Shown here one piece after another: positions 9,541-19,464 of a DNA stretch of 64,000 bases. Both the position numbers and the translations under genes were made by a program. The DNA comes from Polaribacter pectinis (GTDB lineage Bacteria > Bacteroidota > Bacteroidia > Flavobacteriales > Flavobacteriaceae). Where the stretch lies: assembly GCF_014352875.1 (NCBI RefSeq), contig NZ_CP060695.1, forward strand, positions 1,829,501 through 1,893,500, in the 5' to 3' direction. Within the stretch, counting starts at the first letter, position 1. Each line of letters opens with the position of its first letter. Below the pieces are notes generated by a model. It worked only from the letters and a program-made list of their open reading frames with translations, had not been told where the DNA came from and ran no database searches.

Positions 9541-9972
9541 TTAAGCGTTAATATCAAAATCTCTAGCTATAACAAACTTCGTTCTTACTGGAAGTTTTTG
9601 AGCTGCTAAACGTAAAGCTTCTTTTGCTACATTCATTGGCACTCCACCAACTTCAAACAAAATTCTACCTGGCTTGATAACTGCAACAAAATGATCTGGT
9701 GCTCCTTTACCCTTACCCATACGTACCTCTAAAGGTTTCTTTGTGATAGGCTTGTCTGGAAATACTTTAATCCATAACTGACCTTCTCTTTTCATATGAC
9801 GAGTTGCCGCGATACGAGCTGCTTCAATTTGACGAGAAGTTAACAAGTTCTGATCGATAGATTTGATACCAAACATTCCGTTAGAAAGTTGATTTCCTCT
9901 ACCAGAAATACCTGTCATATTTCCTTTCGCCTTCTGTACCTTACGGTATTTTACTCTTTTTGGCTGTAACAT
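9541..9972 (-). CDS. rplP: 50S ribosomal protein L16
   Basis: Large-subunit protein near the A site, 143 residues. [20 protein letters not shown] at the start and the [20 protein letters not shown] and [20 protein letters not shown] blocks are diagnostic. It is 22 bases downstream of rpsC. Confidence 0.98.
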   Translation of the reverse strand: MLQPKRVKYRKVQKAKGNMTGISGRGNQLSNGMFGIKSIDQNLLTSRQIEAARIAATRHMKREGQLWIKVFPDKPITKKPLEVRMGKGKGAPDHFVAVIKPGRILFEVGGVPMNVAKEALRLAAQKLPVRTKFVIARDFDINA

Positions 9973-9994
9973 TTTTAATTTCTAATTTTAAAAA

Positions 9995-10720
9995 TTATTT
10001 TCTTCTACGAGGTTGTTGACGTTTAGATCTATCACCACCACCTTTATTACCAGACTGTTTTTTAGACAAACCTACTAATGGAGATAATTCTCTCTTACCA
10101 TAAACCTCACCTTTCATAATCCATACTTTAATACCTAATCTTCCGTATGTAGTATGAGCTTCAACAAGTGCATAATCGATATCAGCTCTAAAAGTAGAAA
10201 GAGGAATTCTACCTTCTTTAAAATGCTCTGAACGTGCCATTTCTGCTCCATTTAAACGACCAGAAATTTGGATTTTAATCCCTTCAGCATTCATACGCAT
10301 TGTTGCTTGAATAGCCATTTTAATTGCTCTCTTGTAAGAAATTCTATTTTCAATTTGACGCGCTACACTAGTTGCTACTAATTTAGCATCTAACTCTGGA
10401 CGTTTGATTTCAAAAATATTAATTTGAACTTCTTTACCTGTAATTTTTTTAAGCTCTTCTTTTAACTTGTCTACCTCTTGACCACCTTTACCGATAATAA
10501 TACCAGGTCTTGCAGTTGTGATAGTAACGGTTACAAGTTTAAGTGTACGCTCTATAATTACTCTAGAAACACTTGCTTTAGATAATCTAGCATTAATATA
10601 CTTTCTTATCTTATCATCTTCAGCAATCTTATCTCCGTAGTCATTTCCACCATACCAGTTAGACTCCCAACCTCTGATGATTCCTAAACGATTTCCTATT
10701 GGATTTGTTTTTTGTCCCAT
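9995..10720 (-). CDS. rpsC: 30S ribosomal protein S3
   Basis: mRNA-entry protein of the 30S head, 241 residues. [20 protein letters not shown] at the N-terminus precedes a KH type-2 RNA-binding domain (about 40-110) with the [16 protein letters not shown] signature. The C-terminal domain contains [14 protein letters not shown], and the tail is rich in Gly, Lys and Arg. It is 11 bases after rplV. Confidence 0.98.
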   Translation of the reverse strand: MGQKTNPIGNRLGIIRGWESNWYGGNDYGDKIAEDDKIRKYINARLSKASVSRVIIERTLKLVTVTITTARPGIIIGKGGQEVDKLKEELKKITGKEVQINIFEIKRPELDAKLVATSVARQIENRISYKRAIKMAIQATMRMNAEGIKIQISGRLNGAEMARSEHFKEGRIPLSTFRADIDYALVEAHTTYGRLGIKVWIMKGEVYGKRELSPLVGLSKKQSGNKGGGDRSKRQQPRRRK

Positions 10721-10731
10721 TTCTACTTTGA

Positions 10732-11136
10732 TTAATTACTTAAATTTTTAGAACCTAACTCTAAAGTAACGTGATTAGAACGCTTACGAATTCTATGAGC
10801 ACGCCCTTGTGGAGCTGGTCTTAATCTTTTTAACATTCCTGCGCTATCTACATAAATAGATTTCACAAACAATCCAGCGTCTTCTATAGATGCATCTTCA
10901 TTTTTAGCTTGCCAGTTTGCAATTGCAGACAATAACAATTTTTCTAAATTGATTGATGCTTCTTTTGGGCTGAACTTTAAGATTTGTAAAGCTTTTTCAA
11001 CTTCTACGCCTCTTATTTGATCTGCTACTAAACGCATTTTTCTTGGTGATGTAGGACAGTTAGTAAGCTTCGCGAAAGCACGTTGCTTTCTATCTGCTTT
11101 TAACTGATCTGCCATATTTTTTTTACGAACTCCCAT
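10732..11136 (-). CDS. rplV: 50S ribosomal protein L22
   Basis: Protein that lines the exit tunnel, 134 residues. [20 protein letters not shown] and the [20 protein letters not shown] hairpin tip are characteristic; the tip region shows no obvious macrolide-resistance type change. The chosen start gives [20 protein letters not shown]; an internal ATG at codon 8 could be the real start. It is 6 bases after rpsS. Confidence 0.96.
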   Translation of the reverse strand: MGVRKKNMADQLKADRKQRAFAKLTNCPTSPRKMRLVADQIRGVEVEKALQILKFSPKEASINLEKLLLSAIANWQAKNEDASIEDAGLFVKSIYVDSAGMLKRLRPAPQGRAHRIRKRSNHVTLELGSKNLSN

Positions 11137-11142
11137 TGCCTA

Positions 11143-11421
11143 CTATTTTTTACCTTTATTTTTTGCACCAGCATGTCCTCTAAATGAACGAGTTGGTGAA
11201 AATTCGCCTAACTTATGCCCCACCATGTTTTCTGTAACATAAACTGGTACAAACTGACGTCCATTATGAACAGCGATAGTTTGTCCAACAAAATCTGGAG
11301 AAATCATACTTGCTCTAGACCAAGTTTTGATTACAGTTTTGTTTCCAGCCTCTACATTAGCTAACACTTTTTTCTCTAATTTATAGTGAATGTAAGGTCC
11401 TTTTTTTAATGATCTTGCCAT
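11143..11421 (-). CDS. rpsS: 30S ribosomal protein S19
   Basis: Head protein that works with S13 near the A site, 92 residues. [40 protein letters not shown] and the [20 protein letters not shown] block are conserved. It is 7 bases after rplB. Confidence 0.98.
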   Translation of the reverse strand: MARSLKKGPYIHYKLEKKVLANVEAGNKTVIKTWSRASMISPDFVGQTIAVHNGRQFVPVYVTENMVGHKLGEFSPTRSFRGHAGAKNKGKK

Positions 11422-11428
11422 AACTTAA

Positions 11429-12253
11429 TTATTTCTTTCTACGTTCGATAATGTACTTATTACTAGCTTTAGTCTTAGATCTAGTTTTAAATCCTTTTGC
11501 AGGAATACCATTTCTAGATCTTGGATGACCACCTGAAGCACGTCCTTCTCCACCACCCATTGGATGATCTACAGGATTCATTCTTACAGCGTTCACTCTT
11601 GGTCTTCTTCCTAACCATCTTCTTCTACCTGCTTTACCTGAAACTAGTAATTGATGATCTGAATTAGATACAACTCCAATTGTTGCCATACAAGTTAACA
11701 AGATTAATCTTGTTTCACCTGAAGGTAACTTAACTGTAGCATACTTACCATCTCTTGCCATTAATTGAGCAAAAGAACCAGCAGAACGAGCCATAACAGC
11801 ACCTTGACCTGGACGTAATTCTATACAAGAAATTGTTGTTCCTAAAGGAATTTCACTTAACGTCATTGCATTTCCAATCTCTGGAGCAGCACCGTTACCT
11901 GAAAATATTACTTGACCTACTTTTAAACCGTTTTGTGCAATTACATAACGTTTTTCTCCATCAGCATAACTTAATAGTGCAATAAATGCAGTACGATTTG
12001 GATCGTATTCTATAGTTTTTACTGTTGCGGGAATACCATTTTTATCTCTTTTAAAATCGATAATACGATATCTTTGTTTATGACCACCTCCTATATTACG
12101 AGTTGTCATTCTACCCTGACTGTTTCGACCTCCAGATCGTTTTTTCGGAGCAAGTAAACTTTTCTCCGGCTTATCAGTTGTTATGGTGTCGAACCCATTT
12201 ACAACTCTAAAACGCTGACCTGGTGTTATTGGTTTTAATTTTCTAACTGACAT
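11429..12253 (-). CDS. rplB: 50S ribosomal protein L2
   Basis: Core 23S rRNA-binding protein near the peptidyl-transferase centre, 274 residues. The N-terminal OB-like and C-terminal SH3-like domains are both complete, and the near-invariant [20 protein letters not shown] stretch containing the functionally important His is present near residues 228-247. It lies 9 bases after rplW. Confidence 0.98.
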   Translation of the reverse strand: MSVRKLKPITPGQRFRVVNGFDTITTDKPEKSLLAPKKRSGGRNSQGRMTTRNIGGGHKQRYRIIDFKRDKNGIPATVKTIEYDPNRTAFIALLSYADGEKRYVIAQNGLKVGQVIFSGNGAAPEIGNAMTLSEIPLGTTISCIELRPGQGAVMARSAGSFAQLMARDGKYATVKLPSGETRLILLTCMATIGVVSNSDHQLLVSGKAGRRRWLGRRPRVNAVRMNPVDHPMGGGEGRASGGHPRSRNGIPAKGFKTRSKTKASNKYIIERRKK

Positions 12254-12262
12254 TTGTCTTTC

Positions 12263-12553
12263 TTAAAGATTGTTATAAAAATCAATGCTTTCTCCTTCTG
12301 CTACTTGAACGATAGCCTTCTTGTACCCACTCTTTACTCCAGTTACTAAACCTTTTTTAGTAAATTTTGTATTTCTTTGAATTGGATAGTTTAAAGTTTT
12401 AACGCTTAAAATAGAAACTCCGTATGCTTTTTCAACAGCATCTTTAATTTCTAATTTATTAGCTTTTTTCTCTACAACAAAAGTGAAACGATTGAACAAT
12501 TCACTATCGTTTGTTGCTTTTTCCGTAATAATAGGTTTTATTAAAATACTCAT
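12263..12553 (-). CDS. rplW: 50S ribosomal protein L23
   Basis: Exit-tunnel protein that docks trigger factor and SRP, 96 residues. The start MSILIKPIITEKATNDSELF, the YTFVV-like FTFVVEKKANKLEIKDAVEK segment and the VSILSVKTLNY strand are typical. It is 9 bases after rplD. Confidence 0.97.
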   Translation of the reverse strand: MSILIKPIITEKATNDSELFNRFTFVVEKKANKLEIKDAVEKAYGVSILSVKTLNYPIQRNTKFTKKGLVTGVKSGYKKAIVQVAEGESIDFYNNL

Positions 12554-12562
12554 TTCGAATCC

Positions 12563-13195
12563 CTATTTATTGGTTAAATTTGTGTTTATACCTTCTAAAG
12601 AACCTTCAGTAATAACAATCTTATTAGCATTTAAAACACCATAAGTATTAATTTCTGAAGCCTTAATTACTTTAGAATTTTTTAAATTACGTGATGATAA
12701 ATACACATTAGTATTTTCATTACCTAAAACAAATAAAGATTTTTTAGTATCTAATTCTAATGCCTTTAAAACATTAGTAAAGTTTTTTGTTTTTGGAGTT
12801 TCGAAATCGAAATCTTCAACAACAACTAAATTCTTATCATTTGCTTGAATACTTAAAGCAGACTTACGTGCTAAACGCTTTAAGTTTTTATTCAATTTAA
12901 AAGAATAACTTCTTGGTCTTGGACCAAACATACGTCCACCACCTCTAAAAACACCAGACTTGATTGAACCTGCTCTTGCAGTACCAGTTCCTTTTTGTTT
13001 TTTTATCTTTCTTGTAGAACCACTAATTTCAGCTCTTTCTTTAGATTTATGTGTTCCTTGACGCTGATTTGCCAAATACTGTTTTACATCTAAATAAATA
13101 GCGTGATCATTAGGCTCTATACCGAATACATCTTTAGAAAGTTCAACTTTCCTACCTGTATCTTTTCCTGTAATATCTAAAACTGCTACTTTCAT
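12563..13195 (-). CDS. rplD: 50S ribosomal protein L4
   Basis: Tunnel-lining and early-assembly protein, 210 residues. The extended loop that reaches the tunnel contains [20 protein letters not shown] (about 68-87), and the [20 protein letters not shown] segment follows. In E. coli L4 represses the S10 operon. Its start overlaps the rplC stop by one base (13195), suggesting translational coupling. Confidence 0.98.
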   Translation of the reverse strand: MKVAVLDITGKDTGRKVELSKDVFGIEPNDHAIYLDVKQYLANQRQGTHKSKERAEISGSTRKIKKQKGTGTARAGSIKSGVFRGGGRMFGPRPRSYSFKLNKNLKRLARKSALSIQANDKNLVVVEDFDFETPKTKNFTNVLKALELDTKKSLFVLGNENTNVYLSSRNLKNSKVIKASEINTYGVLNANKIVITEGSLEGINTNLTNK

Positions 13196-13812
13196 TATTT
13201 CTGAATAGTTACAAAAGCATTTTTGTGTCCAGGAACAGCTCCTTTAACAACAAGTAAGTTCTTTTCAGCAACTACTTTTAATACTCTTAAGTTTTGTACT
13301 TTCACTTTATCTCCTCCCATTCTTCCTGCCATACGCATTCCTTTGAATACTCTAGCTGGATAAGATGCAGCACCAATTGAACCTGGAGCTCTTAAACGGT
13401 TATGTTGACCATGAGTTGCTTGACCAACACCAGCGAAACCGTGACGTTTTACAACTCCTTGAAAACCTTTACCTTTTGATACACCAGATACATCAACAAA
13501 TTCTCCTTCAGCAAAATGATCTACTGTGATAGAATCTCCTAATTTATACTCTTGATCAAATCCTTGAAATTCAACGACTTTCTTTTTAGCAGTGGTGCCA
13601 GCTTTTTTAAAGTGACCGTCTAACGACTTGTTAGAACTCTTCGCCTTTTTGTCATCGAAACCAAGCTGCAACGCATTGTAGCCGTCAACCTCTTCGGTTC
13701 TGACTTGGGTAACAACGCAAGGACCTGCTTCGATTACCGTACAAGGAATATTCTTCCCGTTTTCGTCGAATAAGCTGGTCATTCCAATTTTTCTTCCTAT
13801 TAACCCAGACAT
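13195..13812 (-). CDS. rplC: 50S ribosomal protein L3
   Basis: Early-assembly protein near the peptidyl-transferase centre, 205 residues. [20 protein letters not shown] at the start and the [20 protein letters not shown] block are diagnostic. It is the first gene after a 296-base gap behind rpsJ, with its own strong promoter and a leader of about 230 bases, so the S10 gene itself belongs to the upstream str unit here. Confidence 0.98.
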   Translation of the reverse strand: MSGLIGRKIGMTSLFDENGKNIPCTVIEAGPCVVTQVRTEEVDGYNALQLGFDDKKAKSSNKSLDGHFKKAGTTAKKKVVEFQGFDQEYKLGDSITVDHFAEGEFVDVSGVSKGKGFQGVVKRHGFAGVGQATHGQHNRLRAPGSIGAASYPARVFKGMRMAGRMGGDKVKVQNLRVLKVVAEKNLLVVKGAVPGHKNAFVTIQK

Positions 13813-14048
13813 TTAGTTAAAATTTTTAGACGATAGATATAATAAATCCAGCGCGTCTATTAGTAATTATTTGTTTGAAACTATTGTTTCTTTTTTTTGT
13901 CTTTTGAATTTCGGTCAAAAAAAACAGCGCAAAACAAATTCAACGCTGATTTTGTTTTTTCCGTTTTTCCTTTGCGAAACGCTCTGGACATGTTACTATT
14001 CTTGAATTTTATTCAAAAAACAGCTTCACCCTACTCTATTTCGGGTTG
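13813..14048 (-). promoter_or_regulatory. Long structured leader of rplC, candidate regulatory RNA
   Basis: Non-coding stretch between the predicted rplC promoter and the rplC start. Two stem-loops are visible: TAGACG (13827-13832) with CGTCTA (13854-13859), about 15 bases before the start codon, and CAGCG (13925-13929) with CGCTG (13944-13948), extended by an A4/T4 stretch. The pyrimidine/purine runs make the region low in complexity. A leader this long before the ribosomal genes suggests autogenous control, but no known riboswitch or r-protein motif was recognised. Confidence 0.4.
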
Positions 14049-14079
14049 CAAAAGTATAAAAAACTTTCGGCTTAACAAA
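14049..14079 (-). promoter_or_regulatory. Promoter for rplC and downstream ribosomal genes
   Basis: On the minus strand TTTG (14076-14079) is followed by 19 bases and then TACTTTTG (14049-14056), an exact match to the Bacteroidota -33/-7 consensus. The -33 element lies in the loop of the rpsJ terminator hairpin and the spacer covers its 3' arm. Confidence 0.7.
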
Positions 14080-14094
14080 ATTAAACCGAAAGTT
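14058..14094 (-). terminator. Intrinsic terminator downstream of rpsJ
   Basis: Perfect 9-bp inverted repeat AACTTTCGG (14062-14070) / CCGAAAGTT (14086-14094), with a further TTAA/TTAA pairing inside (14072-14075 with 14081-14084) and a 5-base loop. On the minus strand the 3' arm ends in a run of six Ts. It starts 15 bases after the rpsJ stop, so it fits the end of the str transcript, and it overlaps the rplC promoter. Confidence 0.7.
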
Positions 14095-14108
14095 AATATT
14101 TTTTATAC

Positions 14109-14414
14109 TTATACTTTGATTTCAACTTCAACACCACTTGGTAACTCAAGCTTCATTAAAGCATCAATAGTTTTTGAAGAAGAACTATAAATGTCTAATA
14201 ATCTTTTGTAAGCAGATAATTGAAATTGCTCTCTAGATTTTTTGTTTACGTGTGGAGAACGTAATACTGTGAAAATCTTTTTATGTGTTGGTAATGGTAT
14301 TGGTCCGTTTACAACAGCACCAGTACTTTTTACCGTCTTTACTATTTTTTCAGCAGATTTATCTACTAAATTGTAATCGTAAGACTTTAATTTTATTCTA
14401 ATTTTTTGACTCAT
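14109..14414 (-). CDS. rpsJ: 30S ribosomal protein S10
   Basis: Small-subunit protein (NusE) that also forms the antitermination complex with NusB and links NusG to ribosomes, 101 residues. The start [20 protein letters not shown] and the [20 protein letters not shown] segment are diagnostic. It is 18 bases after fusA; no tuf gene lies between. A terminator follows it, so it appears to be the last gene of the str transcript. Confidence 0.98.
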   Translation of the reverse strand: MSQKIRIKLKSYDYNLVDKSAEKIVKTVKSTGAVVNGPIPLPTHKKIFTVLRSPHVNKKSREQFQLSAYKRLLDIYSSSSKTIDALMKLELPSGVEVEIKV

Positions 14415-14432
14415 CTTGTATTATTTAGTAAA

Positions 14433-16550
14433 TTAACCTTTAGATGCAGCAATTACATCTTCTGATATATTAGAAGGAGTTTCTGCATAATGTGAAAATT
14501 CCATAGTTGAAGTTGCTCTACCTGAAGACATTGTTCTTAAAGCAGTAACATAACCAAACATTTCTGATAAAGGAACTAATGCTTTAACAACTTTTGCACC
14601 AGCACGATCACTCATATCATTAACTTGACCTCTTCTTCTATTTAAATCTCCAACAATATCACCCATGTTTTCTTCTGGAGTTAACACTTCTAACTTCATT
14701 AATGGCTCCATAATTTTAGCTTTTGCAGATTTTGCAGCGGCTTTATAACCCATTTTTGCAGCTAATTCAAAAGATAATGCATCAGAATCCACAGCGTGGA
14801 AAGAACCATCTTTTAATGTAACTTTCATTGAATCCATTTCGTAACCTGCTAAAGGTCCGTTTTTCATTGCTTCTTTGAATCCTTTTTCTACAGAAGGAAC
14901 AAATTCTCTAGGAACGTTTCCACCTTTAATTATAGATTCAAACTGTAAACCTTGAACACCTTCATCTGCTGGCTCAATTGTAAATACAATATCAGCAAAT
15001 TTACCACGACCACCAGATTGTTTCTTATAAACTTCTCTATGATCTGCAGAAGCAGTAATAGCTTCTTTATATTCAACTTGTGGTTGACCTTGATTTACTT
15101 CAACTTTAAACTCTCTTTTTAAACGGTCTACAATTACATCTAAATGCAATTCACCCATTCCAGAAATAATAGTTTGCCCTGAAGCTTCATCAGTTCTAAC
15201 TGTAAAAGTTGGATCCTCTTCAGCTAATTTACCAAGACCAATACCTAATCTATCTACATCAGCTTTTGTCTTTGGTTCAACAGCAATACCAATTACTGGA
15301 TCTGGAAAATCCATAGATTCTAAAACAATAGGATGTTTCTCATCTGATAAAGTATCTCCAGTTTTTATTGATTTAAAACCAACAGCTGCACCAATATCTC
15401 CTGCTTCGATAAAATCGATAGCATTTTGTTTATTGGCATGCATTTGATAGATTCTAGAAATACGCTCTTTTTTACCAGAACGATTATTCAACACATAAGA
15501 ACCTGCATCTAAACGACCAGAATAAGCTCTAAAAAATGCTAAACGACCAACAAAAGGATCTGTTGCAATTTTAAATGCTAAAGCAGCAAAAGGCTCTTTT
15601 ACATCTGGCTTACGTAATTCTTTTTCTTCAGTATCTGGGTTAATTCCCACAATACCTTCCTTGTCCATTGGAGAAGGTAAATAACGACAAACAGCATCTA
15701 ATAGAAACTGAACACCTTTATTTTTGAATGCAGAACCACAAATCATAGGAATGATTGCCATATCCATAACAGCAGCTCTTAATGCTTTATGCACTTCTTC
15801 TTCTGTAATAGAATCTTCATCTTCCATGAACTTCTCTAATAGGTTCTCGTCGTAACTTGCTACCTCTTCGATTAATAAAGCTCTATATTTTTTTGCTTCA
15901 GCTTTTAACTCTTCTGGAATTTCAATTACATCGAAAGTTGCCCCTTGAGTTTCATCATGCCATACAATAGCACGATTTTTTACTAAATCTATAATACCTT
16001 TAAACTCATCCTCGTCACCAATGTTTAAAACAATTGGCACCGCGTTTGACTTTAACATATCTTTTACTTGCTGACAAACTGCTAAAAAGTCTGATCCTTG
16101 ACGGTCCATTTTGTTAACGAAACCAATTCTTGGCACTTTATAGTTGTCTGCTAATCTCCAGTTTGTTTCAGATTGAGGTTCAACACCATCAACAGCTGAA
16201 AACAAGAAAACCAAACCATCTAATACACGTAAAGATCTATTTACCTCAACAGTAAAATCTACGTGACCAGGAGTATCAATAATATTAAAGTGATATCCTT
16301 TTGTATCAGGTGTTGGTTGTGCATTTTCTAACGGAAACTGCCATGTACAAGTAGTTGCAGCAGAAGTAATTGTAATACCTCTTTCCTGCTCTTGCTCCAT
16401 CCAGTCCATTGTAGCTGCACCATCATGAACTTCTCCAATCTTGTGAGAAACTCCTGTATAATACAATACACGTTCTGTAGTTGTGGTTTTACCAGCATCA
16501 ATATGCGCTGCAATACCAATATTTCTTGTATATTTTAAATCTCTAGCCAT
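14433..16550 (-). CDS. fusA: Elongation factor G
   Basis: Translocation GTPase, 705 residues in the usual five-domain layout. The G1 motif AHIDAGKTT is at residues 15-23, G3 DTPGH near 92 and G4 NKMD near 146; the domain IV/V segments ending in [16 protein letters not shown] and the [19 protein letters not shown] block are present. It is 5 bases after rpsG, the classic S12-S7-EF-G order. Sequence looks like a canonical EF-G, not the fusidic-acid-insensitive or recycling-only paralogue, though the latter cannot be excluded by eye. Confidence 0.98.
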   Translation of the reverse strand: MARDLKYTRNIGIAAHIDAGKTTTTERVLYYTGVSHKIGEVHDGAATMDWMEQEQERGITITSAATTCTWQFPLENAQPTPDTKGYHFNIIDTPGHVDFTVEVNRSLRVLDGLVFLFSAVDGVEPQSETNWRLADNYKVPRIGFVNKMDRQGSDFLAVCQQVKDMLKSNAVPIVLNIGDEDEFKGIIDLVKNRAIVWHDETQGATFDVIEIPEELKAEAKKYRALLIEEVASYDENLLEKFMEDEDSITEEEVHKALRAAVMDMAIIPMICGSAFKNKGVQFLLDAVCRYLPSPMDKEGIVGINPDTEEKELRKPDVKEPFAALAFKIATDPFVGRLAFFRAYSGRLDAGSYVLNNRSGKKERISRIYQMHANKQNAIDFIEAGDIGAAVGFKSIKTGDTLSDEKHPIVLESMDFPDPVIGIAVEPKTKADVDRLGIGLGKLAEEDPTFTVRTDEASGQTIISGMGELHLDVIVDRLKREFKVEVNQGQPQVEYKEAITASADHREVYKKQSGGRGKFADIVFTIEPADEGVQGLQFESIIKGGNVPREFVPSVEKGFKEAMKNGPLAGYEMDSMKVTLKDGSFHAVDSDALSFELAAKMGYKAAAKSAKAKIMEPLMKLEVLTPEENMGDIVGDLNRRRGQVNDMSDRAGAKVVKALVPLSEMFGYVTALRTMSSGRATSTMEFSHYAETPSNISEDVIAASKG

Positions 16551-16555
16551 TTCTA

Positions 16556-17035
16556 TTAAAATCTAAAGTGAGAGAATGCTTTGTTAGCTTCTGCCATCTT
16601 GTGAGTATCTGTACGCTTTTTAACAGCAGCACCTTCTTCTTTAGCCGCAGCTAAAATTTCAGCAGCTAAACGCTGTGCCATTGTTTTTTCGTTTCTCTTA
16701 CGAGTATACAAAATCATCCACTTAATAGCCATAGACACTTTACGGTCTGGTCTAATTTGCATTGGAATTTGGAATGTTGCTCCACCTACTCTACGAGATC
16801 TTACTTCAACGTGAGGCATTACATTAGACAAACCTTCTTTCCAAATTTCTAAAGCCGACTTTTCTTCGCCTTCTCCTTTTCTTTCTTCTACAATATCTAA
16901 AGCATCATAAAATACTTTAAATGCTACTGACTTCTTACCACTCCACATTAAGTTATTAACGAAACGCGTTACTAGCTGATCATTAAACTTTGGATCCGGT
17001 AATAAGACTCTTTTTTTTGCTGCTCTTTTTCTCAT
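16556..17035 (-). CDS. rpsG: 30S ribosomal protein S7
   Basis: Head-assembly protein that contacts E-site tRNA, 159 residues. [20 protein letters not shown] at the start, and the [20 protein letters not shown] and [13 protein letters not shown] blocks, are typical. In E. coli it is the str-operon repressor. It lies 26 bases after rpsL and 5 before fusA. Confidence 0.98.
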   Translation of the reverse strand: MRKRAAKKRVLLPDPKFNDQLVTRFVNNLMWSGKKSVAFKVFYDALDIVEERKGEGEEKSALEIWKEGLSNVMPHVEVRSRRVGGATFQIPMQIRPDRKVSMAIKWMILYTRKRNEKTMAQRLAAEILAAAKEEGAAVKKRTDTHKMAEANKAFSHFRF

Positions 17036-17061
17036 GTCTTTACATTAAAAAAGTTACTAAA

Positions 17062-17436
17062 TTACTTTTTTGGGCGCTTTGCTCCATACTTCGATCTACG
17101 TTGAGTTCTTCCCTCAACTCCCGCTGTATCTAATGCACCACGTACTACGTGATACTTAACTCCTGGCAAATCTTTTACCCTTCCACCTCTAACTAATACT
17201 ATCGAGTGCTCTTGTAAGTTATGTCCTTCACCTGGAATGTACGCGTTTATCTCATTACCATTTGTCAATCTAACTCTAGCAACTTTACGCATTGCTGAAT
17301 TAGGTTTCTTTGGCGTAGTAGTATAAACTCTAGTACAAACCCCACGTCTTTGAGGACAAGACGACAAAGCAGCCGATTTACTCTTCTTAGTTATTTTGGT
17401 TCTTCCTTTACGAACTAATTGTTGAATAGTTGGCAT
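17062..17436 (-). CDS. rpsL: 30S ribosomal protein S12
   Basis: Decoding-centre protein, 124 residues, first gene of the whole ribosomal block. The [20 protein letters not shown] and [19 protein letters not shown] segments are intact, and Lys is present at positions 43 and 88, the residues whose change gives streptomycin resistance elsewhere, so this allele looks wild type. A consensus promoter lies 58 bases upstream. Confidence 0.98.
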   Translation of the reverse strand: MPTIQQLVRKGRTKITKKSKSAALSSCPQRRGVCTRVYTTTPKKPNSAMRKVARVRLTNGNEINAYIPGEGHNLQEHSIVLVRGGRVKDLPGVKYHVVRGALDTAGVEGRTQRRSKYGAKRPKK

Positions 17437-17493
17437 ACTAAATTATTACTGTTTTACGTTTATAATTAAACTTTACCCTATTTTAAGGGTGCG

Positions 17494-17524
17494 CAAATGT
17501 ACAACTATTTTATAATTATACAAA
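17494..17524 (-). promoter_or_regulatory. Promoter of the str operon (rpsL)
   Basis: On the minus strand TTTG (17521-17524), 19 bases, then TACATTTG (17494-17501): an exact match to the Bacteroidota -33/-7 promoter with optimal spacing. A small ACCCT/AGGGT hairpin (17475-17490) lies at the expected 5' end of the transcript. Confidence 0.75.
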
Positions 17525-17652
17525 TATCAGCAAGTTATTTTTTTTTGATAACGAATTTTAAATCCATTAATATCAGAACAATTTAATGGATAGAACCTAA
17601 AAAAACCACTTGAATTCTTTAAATAATAGAAATATTATCAATCAATTTATTT

Positions 17653-17660
17653 TACATTTG
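17653..17660 (+). promoter_or_regulatory. -7 box upstream of the Omp85-type gene
   Basis: TACATTTG matches TAnnTTTG exactly and lies 20 bases before the TTG start at 17680. No TTG sits at the expected -33 distance, so the assignment rests on the -7 element and position only. Confidence 0.4.
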
Positions 17661-17679
17661 AACACAATTATTTATCAAT

Positions 17680-19341
17680 TTGAAAAAAAAAACATTCCTT
17701 TATTTATTTATATTATTTTTATTTCTTTTTTCTAAAAGCAACTTTGCTCAAGAATTAAGTTTAGAACTGACCTCTATAAATCAAATTGAAAATAAATTAC
17801 TTCAAAAAATAGATTACCAAAAGAAACATAAAGACTCTATATCTGTAAAAAGAGAGATCTATAAAATTACTAATTATCTAAAAAGTAAAGGTTATTTCAC
17901 AAACACTTTAGACAGTATTAAAAAAACCGCCTATTCTCTCATTTCATACTTTTCTTTGAATGAAAAAACTGAAAGCGCAGTAATTACATTACCTCACAAT
18001 AAAATTGATATTAAAAATGTAGAAGTTAAAAATAATTCTTTTTCTATACCTATCGAAAAACTTCAGCCTACATTACTTCAAATATCAAAGACATTAGACT
18101 ACCAAGGTAAATCTTTCTCTAAGGTTAATTTAAAAAACATAAAACTTAAAAACAAAATACTCTTTGCTGATTTAGAAGTTCTTCAATCCAAAAAAAGGAA
18201 TATTGACAAGGTTATTATTAAAGGTTACGATGCGTTTCCAAAATCTTATATAAAACATTTCTTCAACATTAATGATAAAACCATTTTTAATAAAGACAAA
18301 ATAATTGAGTTGACCAACGAATCAAAGAGTCTTCAATTTATTAAAGAGATAAAACCACCAGAAGTTTTATTTAAAAAAGACTCTACCTTATTATATATGT
18401 ATTTAAAAAAACATCAAAACAACAGTTTCGATGGATTGATAAATTTTGCATCTAAAGAAAACGGAGACATCTTATTTAATGGTCATGTAGATTTAAAAAT
18501 CAATAACACTTTAAATCGAGGAGAAAAATTTGAGCTATTTTGGAACAGTATTGGAGACGAGCGACAAGAGTTTAAAATATCTACAGAAGTCCCTTATATT
18601 TTCAATTCAGTTTTTACTCCAAATATTTCATTTTCTATATACAAACAAGACTCGACGTTTCTTAACACTACTTTTAATGCTAAATTATTTTACAACTTAA
18701 ATTCAAGAGTAAAAATTGCTTTTACTTATGATGCTGAAAATTCAGAAAACCTTCAAGAAAAGATCAGTAATAATATTGAAACATTTAATAATTATTTTTT
18801 AGGGTTTAAGTTTGTTTATAGTATCCCAAAAAATGATTTCTTTTTTAATGATAAATTTAGCTTGGAAATTAACCCAAATTTAGGAAAAAGAAAAACCAAA
18901 GCCATTTCTTCAAATCAATTTAAACTAGAAACTACAGCTTCTTATTTATGGGATATCAGTGACAGAAGCAGTATCTTTATCCGAAACAGTACTGGTTTTT
19001 TAAATTCTGACGATTTTATAGATAACGAGTTGTTTCGAATTGGTGGCGCAAATTCGATTCGCGGCTTTAATGAACAAAGTATTTATACAAAAAGATATAC
19101 TTTTTTTAATTTAGAGTATCGTTTTTTATCCTCACAAAAATCTTACCTTTACACAATACTCGATATCGGGAATATTAACACAACCTTTAAAAATGAAAAT
19201 CTTCTTGGAATTGGATTAGGTTACCTTTTTACTACAAAAAATTCTCAAATAAATTTAAGTACAATTACTGGGAAAAACTCATCAAAAAACTTCGATTTTA
19301 AAAATAGTAAACTGATTATCAGCTGGAAAAGTTATTTTTAA
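17680..19341 (+). CDS. Omp85/BamA-TamA-type outer membrane protein
   Basis: Predicted outer-membrane beta-barrel of 553 residues with a signal peptide (about 1-24, ending SKSNFAQ). The start used is TTG at 17680, because it gives the complete signal peptide and no ATG is available nearby. A POTRA-like segment begins near residue 185 (KVIIKGYDAFPKSYIKHFF), and the rest is a barrel. The C-terminal half contains FRIGGANSIRGFNEQSI (about 448-464), the RGF loop motif of Omp85 proteins that is needed for their function. It is shorter than BamA, with fewer POTRA repeats, so a TamA-like or accessory Omp85 role is more likely. The partner or substrate is unknown. It stands alone, divergent from rpsL. 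Confidence 0.75.
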   Translation: MKKKTFLYLFILFLFLFSKSNFAQELSLELTSINQIENKLLQKIDYQKKHKDSISVKREIYKITNYLKSKGYFTNTLDSIKKTAYSLISYFSLNEKTESAVITLPHNKIDIKNVEVKNNSFSIPIEKLQPTLLQISKTLDYQGKSFSKVNLKNIKLKNKILFADLEVLQSKKRNIDKVIIKGYDAFPKSYIKHFFNINDKTIFNKDKIIELTNESKSLQFIKEIKPPEVLFKKDSTLLYMYLKKHQNNSFDGLINFASKENGDILFNGHVDLKINNTLNRGEKFELFWNSIGDERQEFKISTEVPYIFNSVFTPNISFSIYKQDSTFLNTTFNAKLFYNLNSRVKIAFTYDAENSENLQEKISNNIETFNNYFLGFKFVYSIPKNDFFFNDKFSLEINPNLGKRKTKAISSNQFKLETTASYLWDISDRSSIFIRNSTGFLNSDDFIDNELFRIGGANSIRGFNEQSIYTKRYTFFNLEYRFLSSQKSYLYTILDIGNINTTFKNENLLGIGLGYLFTTKNSQINLSTITGKNSSKNFDFKNSKLIISWKSYF

Positions 19342-19406
19342 CATAAAACTCTAAATCGAATAAAAATACAATGATAACAATTTCTTAACATTTTTTAACT
19401 TTAATA

Positions 19407-19437
19407 TTGTTTAGTTAATAATTATTAATGATATTTG
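19407..19437 (+). promoter_or_regulatory. Promoter of first SusC/SusD locus
   Basis: TTG (19407-19409), a 20-base spacer and GATATTTG (19430-19437), seven of eight matches to TAnnTTTG. The same layout, with TTGTTTA at the -33 side and a TAATTAATTCAAAT block before the start codon, is found before the second SusC gene at 24251-24281. Confidence 0.5.
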
Positions 19438-19464
19438 AACTAATTAATTCAAATTTATTTAACA

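Noticed and set aside
17041-17061. Separate promoter for rpsG-fusA
   Set aside because: The 26-base gap has no -7 box; the pair is better explained by the str promoter.
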